From: UBA6663 sp044226485
Lineage (GTDB): Bacteria; Chloroflexota; Anaerolineae; Anaerolineales; UBA6663
Direction of reading: 5' to 3'
DNA: 64,000 nt
Assembly (NCBI GenBank): GCA_044226485.1
Contig: JBGAGY010000011.1
Span: forward strand, 174,889 to 238,888
The first letter of the stretch is position 1; each line of letters starts with the position of its first letter. The notes beneath the pieces are model-generated. The model was given only the letters and a program-made list of their open reading frames with translations, was not told the origin of the DNA and searched no databases. The translations under genes and the position numbers were made by a program. Below are positions 61,361 to 64,000 of the stretch, one piece after another.

Positions 61361-62056
61361 TCATCGACGGGTGGATGATAATTCAGGCTTCATTGGAGTG
61401 GCGTCGAGATACCATCCCAATGCGGCTCCGCCCGCAAACGCCGCGCCGAGATTCCCGGCGAGCATGACCGTGAGCATCGTGAAGCGTTCATCTGCACCAG
61501 GTGCCCCGATCTCCCAGCCCAATGACTCCATGAGCAAATTCACAGTCAAGAACCCCAGCGCTGCCGCAAGCCCCACCCGCCACAACAGCGCTACGGCAAC
61601 CGCCCTGTTCCTGAGTACGAAGCCGATCGCTGATGCGCTCACGCCGGCAATGATGAACGCCGTCGGGACGAAGAGTAGAGTGAACAGCCGTGGGATCGGA
61701 AACCGGCTTCCAATTTGCTCCACCGCGACGGGCTCAACGACGTTCAACCCAAGAGCGAGTGCCACCGTAATGGGCACAAAGCCTAACATACCCGCCATTG
61801 CCATGCGCCGCCACTCAGTGCTCTGTCCGAAACGTCCCATCAGTACGCCCCACAGCGCACTACCAATGAGGAGGCCGGCGAGCGCCGGGATGGTCGCCAG
61901 CATGACATGTAGGGCTGTGGGCTTGATCGCGTTGTGTCCGGGGAGCGCTTCGAACACCACCTGGCCAGCGAGGAGGCCCAGCAGCATCCCACCGAAGAGG
62001 GTGAGGACGGTCAAACTTCCGCCCTGAAGCAGAGTCTTGTATGGATTGGGGAGCAT
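61361..62056 (-). CDS. Unknown six-helix membrane protein
   Basis: 231 residues with six hydrophobic helices (e.g. LTLFGGMLLGLLAGQVVFEA, VMLATIPALAGLLIGSALWG, GMLGFVPITVALALGLNVVE, FVPTAFIIAGVSASAIGFVL, LAGNLGAAFAGGAALGWYL). Glycine/alanine-rich helices are spaced like a channel or transporter accessory, but no family is recognised. There are 166 bp between its start and the upstream attC box, enough for its own promoter. Confidence 0.65.
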   Translation of the reverse strand: MLPNPYKTLLQGGSLTVLTLFGGMLLGLLAGQVVFEALPGHNAIKPTALHVMLATIPALAGLLIGSALWGVLMGRFGQSTEWRRMAMAGMLGFVPITVALALGLNVVEPVAVEQIGSRFPIPRLFTLLFVPTAFIIAGVSASAIGFVLRNRAVAVALLWRVGLAAALGFLTVNLLMESLGWEIGAPGADERFTMLTVMLAGNLGAAFAGGAALGWYLDATPMKPELSSTRR

Positions 62057-62222
62057 CTTGAACTCACTTCTCTCCCCCTGCGATCATGGTCAACATGAAA
62101 TGATTGAATAGCTGACTGGCCATTGATCATACAAGAGATTCTTGCAGGTGCGTCAACAGGGTTGCGCCCACCTTATTTGGCGATCACAAACGCCGTGCGA
62201 TACACCGTTCCATGAGGCAGCC

Positions 62223-62352
62223 GGCTAACGGCTCGCATCAGCTGCGTGGCGGGTGAGCCGAGGCCGATCTGCCCGACGACGCGTTGGTTAACCGAGCCCG
62301 GCATTGACTTGGGGCCCCGGGTAGCCACGTCAGCTGCATGCGTTTGTTGGGC
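62223..62352 (-). repeat. attC site, intact
   Basis: 130 bp. GGCTAAC at 62223-62229, GTTGGGC at 62346-62352. Confidence 0.93.
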
Positions 62353-62361
62353 GGCAGCGGG

Positions 62362-62841
62362 CTATCGACACTCAACGCCCTCCGGTGGCCAGCACTCCAC
62401 CTGCTCTTTCTCGATTTTCAAGACGAGCACACCCTCGATCGTCATCTCGATGACATCCGGTCCTTTGACAGCTAATTCCACGCGATCCCTCGGCCCAAGG
62501 AGCCTATCCATTGGCTTTTCGAGGGCCCCAACCGCCTCGCACCACCAGCGCACTGGGTTGCATCGATATACGGTCAGAACCGATACAGTCGGATCGCCTG
62601 CCGCAATGCTCCTTGCTCGGTACCAACTGTTACCCTCCTTGACCTCAGCGACGGCCTGCCCCACACCACCGCCCCACATCACGCTGATCAATATCGGAAC
62701 GTAATCCTTTATCCCGACAACCGGGAGCGCTACAATTGCTAGGCCCATCACCAGTCCACGACGCCAGCCGCGAAGCCGGTAACCATGGTAAACCGTTGCC
62801 AGACAGAATACCGGCAACGCCACGGGTGTAACCAACATCAA
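62362..62841 (-). CDS. Unknown membrane-anchored protein, second gene of its cassette
   Basis: 159 residues. Two N-terminal helices (LVTPVALPVFCLATVYHGYR, VMGLAIVALPVVGI) are followed by a soluble part of about 100 residues (VKEGNSWYRARSIAAGDPTV, LAVKGPDVIEMTIEGVLVLK). Its ATG overlaps the stop of the upstream 54-residue gene as ATGA, so the two are coupled. Stop is 9 bp from the attC box. No family recognised. Confidence 0.65.
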   Translation of the reverse strand: MMLVTPVALPVFCLATVYHGYRLRGWRRGLVMGLAIVALPVVGIKDYVPILISVMWGGGVGQAVAEVKEGNSWYRARSIAAGDPTVSVLTVYRCNPVRWWCEAVGALEKPMDRLLGPRDRVELAVKGPDVIEMTIEGVLVLKIEKEQVECWPPEGVECR

Positions 62842-63002
62842 GAGTGAGAAGTATCCGACTTGATCATCCGGGTAGAACCACTTTCCTCCTTATGTCCGAA
62901 TATCATCCAGAAGGCGATTTCCAACATCACAATGAGCCAGACATAGACTCCAACACCAGAAAGCGTCCACGGGATACGGGACATCCTTTTCCAGGAACTC
63001 AT
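62838..63002 (-). CDS. 54-residue membrane peptide coupled to the next gene
   Basis: The ATG at 63002 gives MSSWKRMSRIPWTLSGVGVY then VWLIVMLEIAFWMIFGHKEE, one membrane helix. The open frame further upstream is attC sequence. Stop and next start overlap (ATGA). Together with the following gene it forms a two-gene cassette. Confidence 0.6.
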   Translation of the reverse strand: MSSWKRMSRIPWTLSGVGVYVWLIVMLEIAFWMIFGHKEESGSTRMIKSDTSHS

Positions 63003-63073
63003 ATTGACGCCTTGCTGCTCCCCAACCCTCAGAAATGCACATGGGCTATCGTGCACATGGCCCGGTGGCAGCC

Positions 63074-63202
63074 GCCCAACGGCTCGCATCAGCTGCGTGG
63101 CGGGTGAACCGAGGCCGCCCCGCCCGACGACTCGCCAGTGAACCGAGGCCGCCATGACTTGGGGCCCCGAGTAGCCACGTCAGCTGCATGCGTTCGTTAG
63201 CC
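63074..63202 (-). repeat. attC site, intact
   Basis: 129 bp. GCCCAAC at 63074-63080, GTTAGCC at 63196-63202. Confidence 0.93.
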
Positions 63203-63237
63203 GCGTGCTGTGCCCAACAACCTGCCCATGAACCACA

Positions 63238-63828
63238 TCACGATATCCACACCATATGCGTTCCGACCCATGTCCATGCGCCATCCTCTTTCCGAAACCA
63301 ATACAGATTACCCATGCCACAAGTTACGCCGCAGGTCGTCGCCCCGTAGACAAGGGCCTGATCCATCGCAGTGTTGTACCCGATTTGCGATACCCCAATA
63401 ATGCCAGACATAGCCGTGTGACTCTTGTAGAAGTCCACCCAGCCATCCTGAGTCTCCGCAAGCGAATCGAGCTGTTGTTGCGTAATGAAATCATTTGCCA
63501 CATTGATACGACCGCGCAGGCTTTCTGGCTCGGCATTCTGAACGATCAGGTCCTGCCAAGCCTCATCCGAGGCATCCTGAAGGTCATCAGGCTTCGTTGC
63601 ACCAAGCGTCGAAGGTTCCAGATACGTTTGATCAACAATAACCCATTGGATTTGTCCGTTGGATTTCGATGTTATCTCCCCGATCAATACAGCATAGACT
63701 TCGCGATCAGAGGTCACGCGTTCATCAACTTCGGGATTTGACTGCTGACACCCTGAAAGAAACAACGCAGCGACCGTGATCACTGCAGCAACAAGGTACG
63801 TGGAATGACCTCGCCAAACTGTATTCAT
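63238..63828 (-). CDS. Lipoprotein of unknown function
   Basis: 196 residues. Signal peptide with lipobox VAALFLSGC (Cys 27), then a domain with VYAVLIGEITSKSNGQIQWV, VDQTYLEPST, WQDLIVQNAEPESLRGRINV and C-terminal GNLYWFRKEDGAWTWVGTHM. Two cysteines close together (TTCGVTCGMG) might bind metal or form a disulphide. No family recognised. Its start is 33 bp from the last attC of the window. Confidence 0.7.
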   Translation of the reverse strand: MNTVWRGHSTYLVAAVITVAALFLSGCQQSNPEVDERVTSDREVYAVLIGEITSKSNGQIQWVIVDQTYLEPSTLGATKPDDLQDASDEAWQDLIVQNAEPESLRGRINVANDFITQQQLDSLAETQDGWVDFYKSHTAMSGIIGVSQIGYNTAMDQALVYGATTCGVTCGMGNLYWFRKEDGAWTWVGTHMVWIS

Positions 63829-63861
63829 GCCGAGTGATCCCTCCTGAGCATTTATCGGAGC

Positions 63862-63990
63862 GGCTAACGGCTCGCATCAGCTGCGTGGCGGATGAACCGA
63901 GACCGGGCTGCCCGAAGGCGCGCCGGTGAGCCGAAGCCGGCCGGATTTGGGCACCCAGTTAGCCACGTCAGCTGCATGCGTTCGTTAGCC
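63862..63990 (-). repeat. attC site at the right edge, intact
   Basis: 129 bp. GGCTAAC at 63862-63868, GTTAGCC at 63984-63990. The centre reads GATTTGGGCACCCAG, like the site at 53024. The next cassette begins at about 63991 and leaves the window. Confidence 0.93.
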
Positions 63991-64000
63991 GGCCGTCTGC

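Noticed and set aside
6113..64000. Regularly spaced repeats as a CRISPR array
   Set aside because: Repeats are about 129 bp, imperfectly palindromic and separated by genes of variable length; there are no short unique spacers or cas genes.
1..64000. Integron integrase or other tyrosine recombinase
   Set aside because: No frame on either strand shows a tyrosine-recombinase R-H-R-Y pattern; the only recombinases are the IS transposases, so any intI is outside the window.

Overview
The window is high-GC bacterial chromosome that looks like a Chloroflexota member (Anaerolineae- or Caldilineae-like). This is inferred from secreted proteins with an aromatic-LP-x-V-x-R type C-terminus, a huge propeller-type sensor kinase, several CPBP proteases and a GH4/ABC sugar locus. 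No rRNA or tRNA was recognised, so the taxonomy rests on gene style only.

The main content is a long integron-type cassette array. A structured repeat of about 129 bp recurs through the window: a GCCTAAC/GGCTAAC-type box at the left end, a GTTAGGC/GTTAGCC-type box at the right end, and paired inner arms around CAGCTG with two extra unpaired bases in the right arm only. These are the hallmarks of attC recombination sites (R and L boxes, extrahelical bases). The extra bases and the gene directions agree that the array reads right to left, on the minus strand. From about 49.8 kb to the right edge nearly every interval between sites holds one short minus-strand gene (or gene pair) ending close to the next site. 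They include a glycosyltransferase, TrmO-like protein, methyltransferase, lipoproteins, small membrane proteins, a DUF4160/DUF2442 pair, a truncated nucleotidyltransferase and many unknowns. Older, decayed sites continue leftwards at 41.6, 40.6, 39.4, 24.1, 22.9, 22.2, 21.1, 8.9, 8.6, 7.7, 6.7 and 6.1 kb, with further cassette-like genes (Cass2-like effector-binding protein, SDR, DHFR-like protein, phosphotransferase, GGDEF protein, VOC protein, alpha/beta hydrolase). No integron integrase is visible; if one exists it should lie beyond the right edge.

Layout: 0-5.7 kb, a TPR protein and three secreted repeat proteins (beta-propeller, beta-helix, beta-propeller). 6.1-9.0 kb, old cassettes. 9.1-20.4 kb, a carbohydrate locus with divergent GntR and DeoR regulators: a minus-strand operon (solute-binding lipoprotein, two permeases, mutarotase-like protein, PfkB kinase, AraD-like aldolase) and a plus-strand operon (DeoR, amidohydrolase, GH4 glycosidase, NagB-like isomerase). 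20.6-24.4 kb, cassettes, two of them frameshifted. 24.5-37.9 kb, a minus-strand block with an isochorismatase-type hydrolase, four CPBP membrane proteases, two tiny proteins, a lone receiver, a NarL-type regulator plus 1,094-residue sensor kinase, a sigma-factor-like protein and an S33 hydrolase. 38-41.8 kb, IS and transporter remnants plus cassettes. 41.9-49.8 kb, two decayed inverted IS3-type copies flanking a regulator/sensor-kinase pair whose kinase is split by an IS5-type element. 49.8-64 kb, the well-preserved cassette array.
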